A DNA stretch of 64,000 nucleotides from Bacillus sp. Marseille-P3661 (GTDB taxonomy: Bacteria; Bacillota; Bacilli; Bacillales; Bacillaceae_J): NCBI RefSeq assembly GCF_900240995.1, contig NZ_LT965953.1, positions 1,518,996 through 1,582,995 on the forward strand, written 5' to 3'. Positions 1-8,042 of the stretch are shown here, one piece after another. The position numbers were made by a program, and so were the translations under genes. Numbering within the stretch: position 1 is the first letter of the stretch; each line of letters starts with the position of its first letter. Below the pieces are notes generated by a model. It saw only the letters and a list, made by a program, of their open reading frames with translations. It did not search any database and had not been told where the DNA came from.

Positions 1-50
1 ATTAGGAGACGATAAGTTATTAAAATTCGCCAACATGTTTATAAATCAAT

Positions 51-90
51 AAAAAACGCACTGTGAATTATAAAGTGAATTCAAGTGCGC
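51..90 (-). terminator. Rho-independent terminator (distal)
   Basis: On the minus strand an imperfect hairpin with outer arms CGCACT/AGTGCG, continuing into a GAATT/AATTC pairing, is followed by a run of six T. It lies downstream of the SLH protein gene as a second stop signal. The rest of 1-285 holds no convincing gene; the + ORF starting near 170 has no ribosome binding site. Confidence 0.6.
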
Positions 91-195
91 TTTCCTATGT
101 GTTTTACAATGTTTGCACCTCTGAAGTAAACCTGTTACTATCTGAGAGGGTTGTTTTTTTACTTTCAAGTTGTTGTGCATTTTCAGTCAAATACG

Positions 196-221
196 AAAAA
201 CGATCACTAAAAAAGTGATCG
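196..221 (-). terminator. Rho-independent terminator of the SLH protein gene
   Basis: On the minus strand a perfect 7-bp stem (CGATCAC/GTGATCG) with a T-rich loop is followed directly by five T. It begins about 65 bases after the stop of the SLH protein gene. Confidence 0.7.
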
Positions 222-285
222 CTGATTTTATTAATACTTATTTTCATCACTTTCAGGTTTCAAGTTTCAAAAAACTGAATGCTTA

Positions 286-2349
286 TTATTGCAGGTTACT
301 CCATGGACCTGAAAAATTTGGATACAATTCAAAATATGATACACGACCTGTATCGTCAAAGCTAATGATAGAAGTATCAGCCATAAGCCAGTTCAAATAG
401 GTTGTGCTGCCCCAAACCTCTACAGGCTGACCCAATACAGAAATGACTTCGTCTTTCGTAGATCCAACTGAAATGCTTTTAATATTCGAATCAATTTCTG
501 CTTGAACAAGTACCCGATAATCAATATCATCCACTTGTGGAGTAACTTCATCGCGGTAGTCCAAATCTTTAAAGTAAATCAGTTTATCGTCATTGTTAAA
601 AGCTAGACTCATCCCCGGATAAAGATAGCTATAAGCATAACTAGGGTCTGCAGAAGAATTAATAAGGGTAGGATCTCCAAATGCCTTATGAACCTGTTCT
701 TTTGTTGCCCCTAAATATATAGGTTCATATGTTGGCTCCGTAACATCGCTTAGCTTTAAATTCCCACCACTGTTATCAATACTAACCACTACTCCACCTT
801 CACGATCGAATTGAACGCAAGATCCTCCGTAACAAAACCCTACGGTTTCTGGAATGACCATATCTGCACTTTCATTTCCTTCCTCAACTGTTGTTCCAAC
901 TCCTCCATCAGGATATCCCATCACTTGCAAGACCTCATCCATTGTAAATCCTAATTGGATTGGTCTAACATCTTCACCTTTTAATGTTTCCCCATCTACG
1001 ACATCTCTCAATTCTGGATCAAAGTGAATTAAGATATCAGATGTTGTTTCTTTTTCAGATTGATAGTCAAGTAAAAGGTCAATGAATCTTTTTATCGTTA
1101 CTGCACTCTCTGCTCTTGTTGCCCCTTCCTTTGGAATAAATTCTCCTGTAGGAACGCCACTCATAATTCCTTTTTTTACAATGACAGCAACGTCTTTTCT
1201 AGCCCAATTATCAATGTTTTGATAATCTGAAAATTTATCAAGGTCCTGAATGGAAGCTTCAACATTCGATTCAATCTTTTTAATAGCTCTTACTAATAAC
1301 GCTGCCATTTCTTGGCGTGTTATTTGAGCTTCTGGTTTAAAAGTTCCATCAGGAAATCCTCCCACTAAGCCTTCCTCGTATGCCCGTGAAACAACACCCG
1401 CGTACCATTTATCCATTTCAACATCCGAAAAGTGGTTTTGACTAACTGCTGTTCCTTCCAAACCTAATGCTCTTAATATTAAAGCCGAAAATTGCGCTCT
1501 TGTAATCTCACTATTCGGTAAAAATGTATGATCCGTAATACCACTAACAAGTCCACGCATCTTTAGATCAAGGATATCAACCATTGCCCAATGATTTTTT
1601 AAATCTTGAAATACAGTTTCTGGTGCCTGTACACCACGATTTGATTCAACGACAGAAACTACGCATGTTGCTAATAATGATTCGTCTGTAGTCATTGCTG
1701 ATATGACTGCAATTCCAGGAGAAACAGGTGTTACTTGTCCGGTTTGATCTACAGCTGCAACTTTCTTATTACTACTACTCCACACAACTCGTTTTGATGT
1801 CCCCAATGGTATGAGCTTACTATTTATGTTCATTTTCATCTTTTCGTTTGGATGAAAATACCCTTGTAAATCTGTTTCCATAATCCCTCTTTGGACAACA
1901 CTAACAATACCTTCCCAATTATACATACTTTCTCTTACATCTTTGATTGTTGGTATAGATTGATCATTAGTAACAAGCTTTAAGTTTTTAGTAAAATATA
2001 GTGCAACATCACTTCTCGTTAATTCACGATCAGGTTGAAATTGATTTGGAGCATCTATACTTATTAAGCCATGTTCAAATGCAGCAGAAATCTCCCGATA
2101 ATAAGGATGATCTTTCGGGACATCGATAAAATCAGTGTCAGATAATAATGGATTATAGCCAAAAGCGTCTACTAGCAATTTTGCGATTTCTGCTTTTGTA
2201 ACGTTTTGCTCTTCTTCACCGACCGTTAACTGCATGAAATTCTTATTTAAAACAAGCATTTCAGGCTGGCTACTAGAATCAGCATAAGTAAAATTTGCTG
2301 GATTTATTAATATTAACATGAGTATTAGTAACGTAATTTTATTTATCAC
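286..2349 (-). CDS. Secreted S-layer homology (SLH) domain protein with Big2-like and SmpA/OmlA-like repeats
   Basis: Likely a cell-surface protein held to secondary wall polymers by SLH domains. Starts at GTG with GGAGGTG eight bases upstream. Residues 1-23 form a signal peptide. SLH-like segments occupy about 46-172; a bacterial Ig-like (Big2) core follows at about 177-235 (VVWSSSNKKVAAVD); three further SLH repeats lie at about 248-440, with typical endings such as GTFKPEAQITRQEMAALLVRA. The C-terminal third carries three repeats of the form G.T.DEV...G.P (IQLGFTMDEVLQVMGYPDG, IYLGATKEQVHKAFGDP, ISVGSTKDEVISVLGQP), resembling SmpA/OmlA or YjgB-type beta repeats. Odd point: a Big2-like first strand (LNKNFMQLTVGEE, residues 34-46) is separated from the Big2 core by the first SLH block. 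It may share a transcript with the protease gene upstream. The exact role is unknown. Confidence 0.88.
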   Translation of the reverse strand: MINKITLLILMLILINPANFTYADSSSQPEMLVLNKNFMQLTVGEEEQNVTKAEIAKLLVDAFGYNPLLSDTDFIDVPKDHPYYREISAAFEHGLISIDAPNQFQPDRELTRSDVALYFTKNLKLVTNDQSIPTIKDVRESMYNWEGIVSVVQRGIMETDLQGYFHPNEKMKMNINSKLIPLGTSKRVVWSSSNKKVAAVDQTGQVTPVSPGIAVISAMTTDESLLATCVVSVVESNRGVQAPETVFQDLKNHWAMVDILDLKMRGLVSGITDHTFLPNSEITRAQFSALILRALGLEGTAVSQNHFSDVEMDKWYAGVVSRAYEEGLVGGFPDGTFKPEAQITRQEMAALLVRAIKKIESNVEASIQDLDKFSDYQNIDNWARKDVAVIVKKGIMSGVPTGEFIPKEGATRAESAVTIKRFIDLLLDYQSEKETTSDILIHFDPELRDVVDGETLKGEDVRPIQLGFTMDEVLQVMGYPDGGVGTTVEEGNESADMVIPETVGFCYGGSCVQFDREGGVVVSIDNSGGNLKLSDVTEPTYEPIYLGATKEQVHKAFGDPTLINSSADPSYAYSYLYPGMSLAFNNDDKLIYFKDLDYRDEVTPQVDDIDYRVLVQAEIDSNIKSISVGSTKDEVISVLGQPVEVWGSTTYLNWLMADTSIISFDDTGRVSYFELYPNFSGPWSNLQ

Positions 2350-2441
2350 ATGTACACCTCCGATAAATATTTTAATATAATTTCATACTTGAATAGTGAT
2401 GTAATATATGGGAAACAAGTATTTTAAAAGTGCATAAGAGT

Positions 2442-2468
2442 GTCCTCACCAATAAATTTGATGAGGAC
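2442..2468. terminator. Weak hairpin between the two surface-protein genes
   Basis: GTCCTCA/TGAGGAC arms with a 13-base loop lie 63 bases after the protease stop. There is no good T-run on either side, so it may be a processing or attenuation hairpin rather than a full terminator. Confidence 0.3.
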
Positions 2469-2530
2469 TTTCTATGAGATTTTACAGATATATTATTAGT
2501 ATTTTCTAGTTTTCTTAACGAAGTATGACC

Positions 2531-5407
2531 CTATTTTGTTTCTATTACATTAATTCCATTATCTCCACCCTTATGCTCGATCGTTATGATTTTTTGATTA
2601 ATAACACTCATAAAATTAACAGTAGTTGATGTTTGTAATGTTCCGATCCCTTTTAATGTTGTCGCATCATAAACATTGATCATACCTGCCGAACCCACAT
2701 TGACGAACATTTTGTTGCTTTCTGTATCAAAAGCGACACTATTGATAGATTGATTAAATTTATTAAAGTACTGTATATCACTTTCTCTTCCGTAGCCTGT
2801 TTTAAAGATCACTCCTGAATGGTTATAAATAAATTTCCCATCAGGCGAAAACGTAAATCCTACCAACATTGGATAATCACCATGATAAATAGAATCATAG
2901 CTTGTTACAATTTGACCATTGTTAATCATATATACACTCATATCTCTTGGTGAAGAGTTCGTTGTGATCGTGTATAATTTGTCACCTGATGGATGTTTTT
3001 CAACTGGACTTGCTTCACTAATTCTTGCGCGATCTACTTCAATCCCAGTTTCCTCTGAGTAGCTCCGTATATCTGTCCATTGCCCTGAACCTCCAGGGAC
3101 GTAAATAAATCCATTTACCGCCGCGACATCGTAAGGATCAAACCCAATGTCTATTATTTTGATAACATCTAGTGTATCCGCATCGACAACGCCAATATAA
3201 CCTGTTTGATCTTCTTCAAAAACATAGGAACTATGTTCTTGTGAAATAAGAGTTACATACACCTTACCATGATCTAAGTCCAATCGTTCAGGCATATATT
3301 CAAAGGTTTGTTTGTCCATTCTTTTATCTTCAATCGAATATTTCACTAAGCTTTTACTACCTTTATCAATCATATAGATGATTCCATTTTCTTCATCAAA
3401 CTTTACATCGTATGGTTTAAAGTCTAGATTCTGATAGAAATCTATTGATTTGTCTACAACTTCTAATGGAGGGTCTTCATGTGATGGTGTTTGTCCTCCT
3501 CCAATCTCTTCAATATCCAAATACGTTACTATAAATTGATATTTTTCTGCGTTTTCATTGTATTCTAAGCGCGCAAACATATTTACTAAGTACTTATTTT
3601 CATTATCTTTTGTTAACACTATACCTGCGTTTGCTAAAAAAGTATCTCCATATTTATCTACTACAAAGCCGTTAATTTCGGATTCATATCCATTGTAAAG
3701 AGCTGCTGTTTCGTCAAAATATTCTACCTCTAATTGGAAATAGGGACTGTTTGGATGGAGTGTTGAAATATAATAATCTTTATTATTTGAGAGGAATGCT
3801 CTTAAATAACTGGTTATTGCATCCAGAACAGAACTACTTTCCTGATAAGAAGCTTCAAAATATTCAGCAGAGATTAACGGCATGGTATTGTAGTCAACCT
3901 CTTGATAATTCATGTACAATTCACCTTTAGGGATGACTGCAAAATTAAATTTTTCATTTTCCACACCTTGTGAGATCACACCAATGACTTCACCATATTT
4001 GTTGAAAAGTGGACCACCAGAGCCACCGTGTGTAACAGCAGCGTCTGTTTGAATGTATGTTACTCCAAAAAATTCTTCTTCTCTGAAATCACTAATAATC
4101 CCTTGTGTAGCTGACCAATACAAACCAGCAGAGTGTCCAATTGCAATAACATTTTCACCAGTTTCATTTTTAGTTACTTCACCAAGTTTTAACGATTTCG
4201 CAGCTTGGATTTTATCAAGCTTTAATACGGCTAAATCAAGCTTTATATCATATTTATATATACCTTCAACCGTATAAGTTTTCCCTGTATAATCCTCAAT
4301 TACTAGATCATCAAAACCATTAATCACATGTGCATTAGTCATTACTAATCCTTCACCGACAAAAAATCCAGTTCCAAATCCTCCCACTGTTCCATTATTT
4401 AAGCCTTTAATAATGACTACACTTTCCTTCGATTCCCGAACGATTTCAGCTGTTGTCTTTTGAATACCCTTGGGTTTTAATTGTTTCGCAAAAATAGCAA
4501 TAGTAGGGTCTGTATAATTAACTTCAACTTCTGAAATAAATATTAGACCATCTTTATAAAAAATTTCTTTTCCTAATGATTCTGAAATGGCTCGAATCGG
4601 TAAGTATGTCGATCCATTGATAATTTGAGGTGCTACATCAATTTTAGTACTTGAACCATTTTTCTTTAGGAGTGATGATCCAACTACTAGTTCTAACTCA
4701 TTGTTGCCTAGTTCAATTGAAATAGCTTGTTTTTGAGGATTCCAATCTACATTCGCTCCAAATTGTTGAGCAACAAAGCGAATAGGTACGAGCGTCCGAT
4801 ATTCCTTTATAACCGGAGTATTTCCACTGTCTAATGGCGTGATTTTACCATCTACGATTGATTGATTACTATCTACCATTAATACAATCCCATTATTTAA
4901 CTGATTGATTAGGTTAACAAGATCATCTTCATTATAGGTTTTTTCTTGATCTGAAATGATAATCAGACCATTTTTATAAAGAATTTCTTTACCCATCGCT
5001 TCTGTTACGGCTCGTATCGGCAAATACGTTCTATCGTTTAAAATTTCAGGTGCTACATCTAAATTCGTGATCTTACCGTTTTTATCAATCTCTGAGATTC
5101 CTACAGTCATCTTTAATTGATTGTGATCGACCTGAATAGATATGATTCTCGTTTCATTGTCCCAATCCACGCTAGCCCCAAATCTTTCAGACACAAAGCG
5201 AATGGGTATTAGCGTTCTGTTATTTTTTATAATAGGCTTAATATTTTTATCTAAAGGGTCTATAGCTACTTTTTTACCCGCTACAATTGATTGGTTATTA
5301 CCTACTAGCAATGCAATCTCACCATTTGTGTCAGTTTCATTTGCTGAAACAACAACTGCATTAAGTATAAGGAGATTAAATATTAAAATAGAAATAATTT
5401 TTTTCAT
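2531..5407 (-). CDS. Secreted trypsin-like (HtrA/S1C-type) protease with two copper-amine-oxidase-N domains and a C-terminal beta-propeller
   Basis: Extracellular or wall-associated serine protease. Signal peptide at residues 1-22. Two copies of the copper amine oxidase N-terminal-like domain (about 35-150 and 170-295) each show the hallmark RTL(I/V)PIRFV...FGA.V.W followed by RTYLPIRA or STYLPIRA; in Firmicutes these usually serve as wall or stalk-associated modules, not as oxidases. The protease domain (about 320-510) has the full catalytic triad: His in TNAHV (about 359), Asp in DLAVLKL (about 391), Ser in HGGSGGPLF (about 462). There is no PDZ domain. A linker domain (about 530-640) leads to a YncE-like repeat region (about 665-958) with repeated PYDV, PDGKFIY and VAFDTESNKMF signatures. 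Start ATG with a GGGGG-type site. The combination of domains is unusual. Confidence 0.88.
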   Translation of the reverse strand: MKKIISILIFNLLILNAVVVSANETDTNGEIALLVGNNQSIVAGKKVAIDPLDKNIKPIIKNNRTLIPIRFVSERFGASVDWDNETRIISIQVDHNQLKMTVGISEIDKNGKITNLDVAPEILNDRTYLPIRAVTEAMGKEILYKNGLIIISDQEKTYNEDDLVNLINQLNNGIVLMVDSNQSIVDGKITPLDSGNTPVIKEYRTLVPIRFVAQQFGANVDWNPQKQAISIELGNNELELVVGSSLLKKNGSSTKIDVAPQIINGSTYLPIRAISESLGKEIFYKDGLIFISEVEVNYTDPTIAIFAKQLKPKGIQKTTAEIVRESKESVVIIKGLNNGTVGGFGTGFFVGEGLVMTNAHVINGFDDLVIEDYTGKTYTVEGIYKYDIKLDLAVLKLDKIQAAKSLKLGEVTKNETGENVIAIGHSAGLYWSATQGIISDFREEEFFGVTYIQTDAAVTHGGSGGPLFNKYGEVIGVISQGVENEKFNFAVIPKGELYMNYQEVDYNTMPLISAEYFEASYQESSSVLDAITSYLRAFLSNNKDYYISTLHPNSPYFQLEVEYFDETAALYNGYESEINGFVVDKYGDTFLANAGIVLTKDNENKYLVNMFARLEYNENAEKYQFIVTYLDIEEIGGGQTPSHEDPPLEVVDKSIDFYQNLDFKPYDVKFDEENGIIYMIDKGSKSLVKYSIEDKRMDKQTFEYMPERLDLDHGKVYVTLISQEHSSYVFEEDQTGYIGVVDADTLDVIKIIDIGFDPYDVAAVNGFIYVPGGSGQWTDIRSYSEETGIEVDRARISEASPVEKHPSGDKLYTITTNSSPRDMSVYMINNGQIVTSYDSIYHGDYPMLVGFTFSPDGKFIYNHSGVIFKTGYGRESDIQYFNKFNQSINSVAFDTESNKMFVNVGSAGMINVYDATTLKGIGTLQTSTTVNFMSVINQKIITIEHKGGDNGINVIETK

Positions 5408-5529
5408 CTAAATCCCCCTTTCATTAACTGGGTATAAATACCTATACAAATATACATTACAGAGACTATATTAACACGGATTGCATTACTATTTGATTTC
5501 CAATTTTATCAATACATCAAACCACGCTA

Positions 5530-5703
5530 GAGCCAGAGGGAGAGCCAGAGGGACAGGTCCATTGGCTCATTGGTTGATTATTTACTAATTTGTGCCACGG
5601 TACCTGTCCCTCTGGCTCGATTATTTACTAATTTGTGCCACGGTACCTGTCCCTCTGGCTCATCCCTCTGGCTCATCCCTCTGGCTCATCCCTCTGGCTC
5701 ATC
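5530..5703 (+). repeat. Palindromic intergenic element, compound copy with tandem 13-bp tail
   Basis: Contains the family unit beginning AGAGCCAGAGGGACAGGTCC and ending TGCCACGGTACCTGTCCCTC. The right half (from ATTTACTAATTTGTGCCACG) is duplicated, and the end continues as four tandem copies of a 13-base unit built on CTCTGGCTCATCC. The left edge repeats AGAGCCAGAGGG. It fills most of the gap 5408-5810. Short ORFs read across it are artefacts of the repeat. Confidence 0.9.
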
Positions 5704-5810
5704 AAACCATTCATTTTTAGATGCTATTATAGTTCTAAATATTCTGATAAAATAAAAATAATTAATATTATTATGATAAAGAGTCAATCTATACAAAGGG
5801 GAGAATACAG

Positions 5811-6182
5811 GTGGAGAAACATATAGCGAGAGTAAATGGATGGGTGAAATACGATGATTTTGATCCATTAAAACATGTTATTTCTGATGAAGTCGTCCTT
5901 TATATTAAAGGAATGTATGGCGAGGCAGCAAGAAGAAGAGATGAATTTGATTTGCCTAGTCGAGATTATAAAGATATAGGTGGATATGATGTATTTACTT
6001 TAACACCCGAAATGCCTTTTACAAGAGATTACTTCATTTCTGAACATGAAATTTGTTTTAACGAAATAATAGAAGGATATATTTCTAGTAACAGATCACC
6101 TGTAGCTATTTTTAAGTATAGAAATGGCCAATCACATGGAGTTTATTTGCCTGTCTTAAAAAGAGAAAACATTGAAATATAG
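5811..6182 (+). CDS. Hypothetical protein, 123 aa
   Basis: Not recognised. Starts at GTG, preceded by AAAGGGGAG at 5796-5804, a good ribosome binding site. The protein is acidic to neutral, without signal peptide or membrane segment; it has a charged central part (EAARRRDEFDLPSRDYKD) and a C-terminal YGNG-like strand region (FKYRNGQSHGVYLPVL). It runs against its neighbours, between the palindromic element and a c-di-AMP riboswitch that points towards it from the other strand. A transcript reading through that riboswitch would be antisense to this gene. Confidence 0.65.
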   Translation: MEKHIARVNGWVKYDDFDPLKHVISDEVVLYIKGMYGEAARRRDEFDLPSRDYKDIGGYDVFTLTPEMPFTRDYFISEHEICFNEIIEGYISSNRSPVAIFKYRNGQSHGVYLPVLKRENIEI

Positions 6183-6190
6183 TAGAACAT

Positions 6191-6230
6191 AAAAAGTGTC
6201 TACAAGCCATGAATCATGACCTGTAGACAC
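6191..6230 (-). terminator. Terminator, probable expression platform of the c-di-AMP riboswitch
   Basis: On the minus strand a 9-bp stem GTGTCTACA/TGTAGACAC with a loop of 17 bases is followed by TTTTT. It lies 26 bases after the end of the riboswitch aptamer, the usual place for its regulatory terminator. It also begins 9 bases after the stop of the + strand gene. Confidence 0.8.
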
Positions 6231-6255
6231 ATTCTCTTGGATGCTATAAGCTCCA

Positions 6256-6388
6256 CAATCTCTCTATAACGCTTACGAGGTTAGCTGTCGGATTCGGGCC
6301 ATGAGTAGCCCTACCTATTTATAGGATTCACCCCTTGGATTCTATTGAATCTAGATGGTTCCCCCGCACACTATGGTTTCGGCGATTT
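6256..6388 (-). promoter_or_regulatory. ydaO-yuaA type cyclic di-AMP riboswitch, without an obvious target gene
   Basis: Read on the minus strand the segment shows, in order, the conserved blocks of the ydaO/yuaA class: AAATCGCCGAAAC, GCGGGGGAACCA, GGGGTGAATCC, GGTAGGG, then CCCGAATCCGACAGCTAACC followed by TCGTAAGCG and GAGAGA. This class binds c-di-AMP and normally turns off potassium/osmolyte transporter or cell-wall hydrolase genes by termination. Here the terminator follows, but the next 370 bases are antisense to a + strand gene and the next minus-strand gene (protease) starts 785 bases beyond the terminator. The class assignment is sequence-based and strong; the lack of a target is what is unusual. 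Confidence 0.93.
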
Positions 6389-6440
6389 AGAAAGGAAACT
6401 TTTTTAGTTGGTATTAGGTAAGTAATAAGGTTTGTCACTT

Positions 6441-6623
6441 TTAAGAAACTTTTGAGTTCGAATACGCTTCTTCGATAAGTTTTGAATCAAAGTCGTTATA
6501 GTAAACAACTTCACTAAGAACTTTGCTTCCTTTAATTTTCTTAAAAGATTCTTTTGCCTCTTGCTGATTATCAAATTCATACATTTGAACATCATTTTTT
6601 TCATACACAGTAATTACCCACAT
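6441..6623 (-). CDS. Small conserved-looking protein, 60 aa
   Basis: Starts with ATG preceded by GAGGGAAC at a normal distance. The sequence (MWVITVYEKNDVQMYEFDN, then EAKESFKKIKGSKVLSEVVYYND) has alternating beta/alpha character and resembles small soluble proteins of unknown function common in Bacillaceae. It lies upstream of the c-di-AMP riboswitch on the same strand; the riboswitch starts about 50 bases after its stop, so both may be on one RNA. No function can be proposed. Confidence 0.7.
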   Translation of the reverse strand: MWVITVYEKNDVQMYEFDNQQEAKESFKKIKGSKVLSEVVYYNDFDSKLIEEAYSNSKVS

Positions 6624-6772
6624 TAAAGTTCCCTCACTTATTCGTTTTTATTTCACAAATCGATTCCAATACTGTACGTTCTAACTCTCTCTGAATTTAT
6701 ATTTTTTCTAAAAACGCTGGCTTCTACCATCTCCCCTACTCTTTCGCCTGATCATTTTTAAACTTTCCAATT

Positions 6773-6798
6773 TATGTAATAAGCTTACTTATTACATA
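6773..6798. promoter_or_regulatory. Perfect 11-bp inverted repeat, candidate operator
   Basis: TATGTAATAAG and CTTATTACATA flank CTTA. It lies 150 bases upstream of the 60-aa gene (minus) and 318 bases upstream of the deacetylase gene (plus). No T-run follows, so an operator is more likely than a terminator. The remainder of 6624-7116 has no gene; a palindromic element lies at 6873-6935. Confidence 0.4.
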
Positions 6799-6872
6799 TG
6801 ATATTGTAACTCATTTTTGCTGTTTTGTTTGTAAAAAAAATATGACAAATTTATTACAAATGGACATGGGGT

Positions 6873-6935
6873 GAGGGACAGGGGGACAGGTTCTGTCCCA
6901 CAAGTCCAAGGGTAAAAAATAGCGCATGTCCCCCA
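6873..6935 (+). repeat. Palindromic element, GGGACAGGTTC...ACAAGTCC family
   Basis: GAGGGACAGGGGGACAGGTTC, TGTCCCACAAGTCCAAGG, and a closing ATGTCCCCC. It shares blocks with the copies at 7883 and 13565 and is in the same orientation. Confidence 0.7.
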
Positions 6936-7116
6936 CTATATATTGCTTTATTATGCTGAGGAATAGGCGCCAAAATTCGATCAAATTGAATCAACCTACA
7001 CCGTTCGCAGTAAAGTGATGACCATTTGGAAACAGCGCTACTTTATTTGGATATAAATTAAGATGAAGAGATAACATATTGATATACCTTACACTTAAAG
7101 AACAAAGGAGATCAAC

Positions 7117-7881
7117 ATGAAAATAAAACTTCTTGCGCTTATTCTTCTCTTCTTTAGTTTCACTACTGAAAGCCATGCTTTAATAGGAAATACCCCGAAA
7201 AAAGAACTTGCAATCGTAATTGATGATTTTGGTAATAATATGAAGGGTACAGCAGAAATGCTTGAACTTCCCATCCCACTTACTGTAGCCGTTATGCCTT
7301 TCTTACCTACTACGGAACAAGATGCTAAGCTAGCCCATGCAAAAGGACATGAAGTGATTGTTCATATGCCTATGCAACCCAAGCATGGTAAAAAAAGTTG
7401 GCTTGGACCAGGTGCCATCACTACTGACTTAAGTGATGAAGAAGTCAGAAAAAGAATCGAAAGTGCAATTGATAATGTTCCTTATGCAGTGGGGATGAAT
7501 CATCACTTGGGCTCAAAGGTAACGGAAGATGAACGAATAATGAGAATTATCTTAGAGATTTGTAAAGAACGTAATCTCTATTACCTTGATAGTAAAACAG
7601 CAGAAAAAAGTGTGATTCCAAAATTAGCTGAAGAATTAGAGGTCCCTTATTTAGAAAATGATTTATTCTTTGATCATGTTTATTCTGAAAAACATATATA
7701 CCGTCAAGCTTCTAACATCGTAAAATATTTACTACAATATGAACAAATAATAGCGATTGGACATGTTGGAATCACGGGAGAACGAGTCGTCGGCGCATTA
7801 AAAACATATATTCCGGAATACGAAAAAGAAGCAGAAATTGTTACACTTTCAGAATTAATTAAACCCCCACTTTTTGAATAA
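7117..7881 (+). CDS. Divergent polysaccharide deacetylase family protein (YibQ-like), secreted
   Basis: Predicted exported carbohydrate-deacetylase-like protein. Signal peptide at about residues 1-22 (hydrophobic LLALILLFFSF, then SHALIG). The fold signature is clear: ELAIVIDDFGNN, TVAVMPF, EVIVHMPMQP, GMNHHLGS and IAIGHVGIT, matching the divergent polysaccharide deacetylase group (DUF610/YibQ) rather than classical NodB enzymes. Length of about 254 aa fits the family. The start ATG has AAAGGAG eight bases upstream. Activity is not demonstrated for most family members, so the substrate is open. Its stop codon is followed after one base by a palindromic element. Confidence 0.88.
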   Translation: MKIKLLALILLFFSFTTESHALIGNTPKKELAIVIDDFGNNMKGTAEMLELPIPLTVAVMPFLPTTEQDAKLAHAKGHEVIVHMPMQPKHGKKSWLGPGAITTDLSDEEVRKRIESAIDNVPYAVGMNHHLGSKVTEDERIMRIILEICKERNLYYLDSKTAEKSVIPKLAEELEVPYLENDLFFDHVYSEKHIYRQASNIVKYLLQYEQIIAIGHVGITGERVVGALKTYIPEYEKEAEIVTLSELIKPPLFE

Positions 7882-7882
7882 A

Positions 7883-7994
7883 AGGGACAGGGGGACAGGT
7901 TCACTGACCCACAAGTCCAAGGACAGTGGATCCTGTCCCCTTGGAACTGCACTGACCCACAAGTCCAAGGACAGTGGACCTGTCCCCTTGGAAC
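7883..7994 (+). repeat. Palindromic element, GGGACAGGTTC...ACAAGTCC family, duplicated
   Basis: Two tandem half-copies of ACTGACCCACAAGTCCAAGG followed by ACAGTGGA and CCTGTCCCCTTGGAACT. It begins one base after the deacetylase stop codon. Confidence 0.85.
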
Positions 7995-8004
7995 TTTGCC
8001 TACA

Positions 8005-8040
8005 CAAAAAAAATACCGCTTTTTTAGGACAGGCGGTATT
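8005..8040 (-). terminator. Terminator of fdhD
   Basis: On the minus strand AATACCGC/GCGGTATT with a loop of 13 bases is followed by eight T. It starts 3 bases after the fdhD stop and separates it from the convergent deacetylase gene. Confidence 0.8.
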
Positions 8041-8042
8041 TT

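Noticed and set aside
170-400. 76-codon + frame at the left edge
   Set aside because: It overlaps the end of the SLH gene and a terminator and lacks a start signal.
5640-5703. Tandem 13-base units as a CRISPR-like array
   Set aside because: The units are contiguous without spacers and are part of the tail of a palindromic element.
5570-5826. Short + and - open frames across 5570-5868
   Set aside because: They are translations of the palindromic element and its tandem tail; the sequences differ only by frame and have no ribosome binding site.
6773-6798. TnrA/GlnR-type operator
   Set aside because: The spacing and length do not fit TGTNAN7TNACA.
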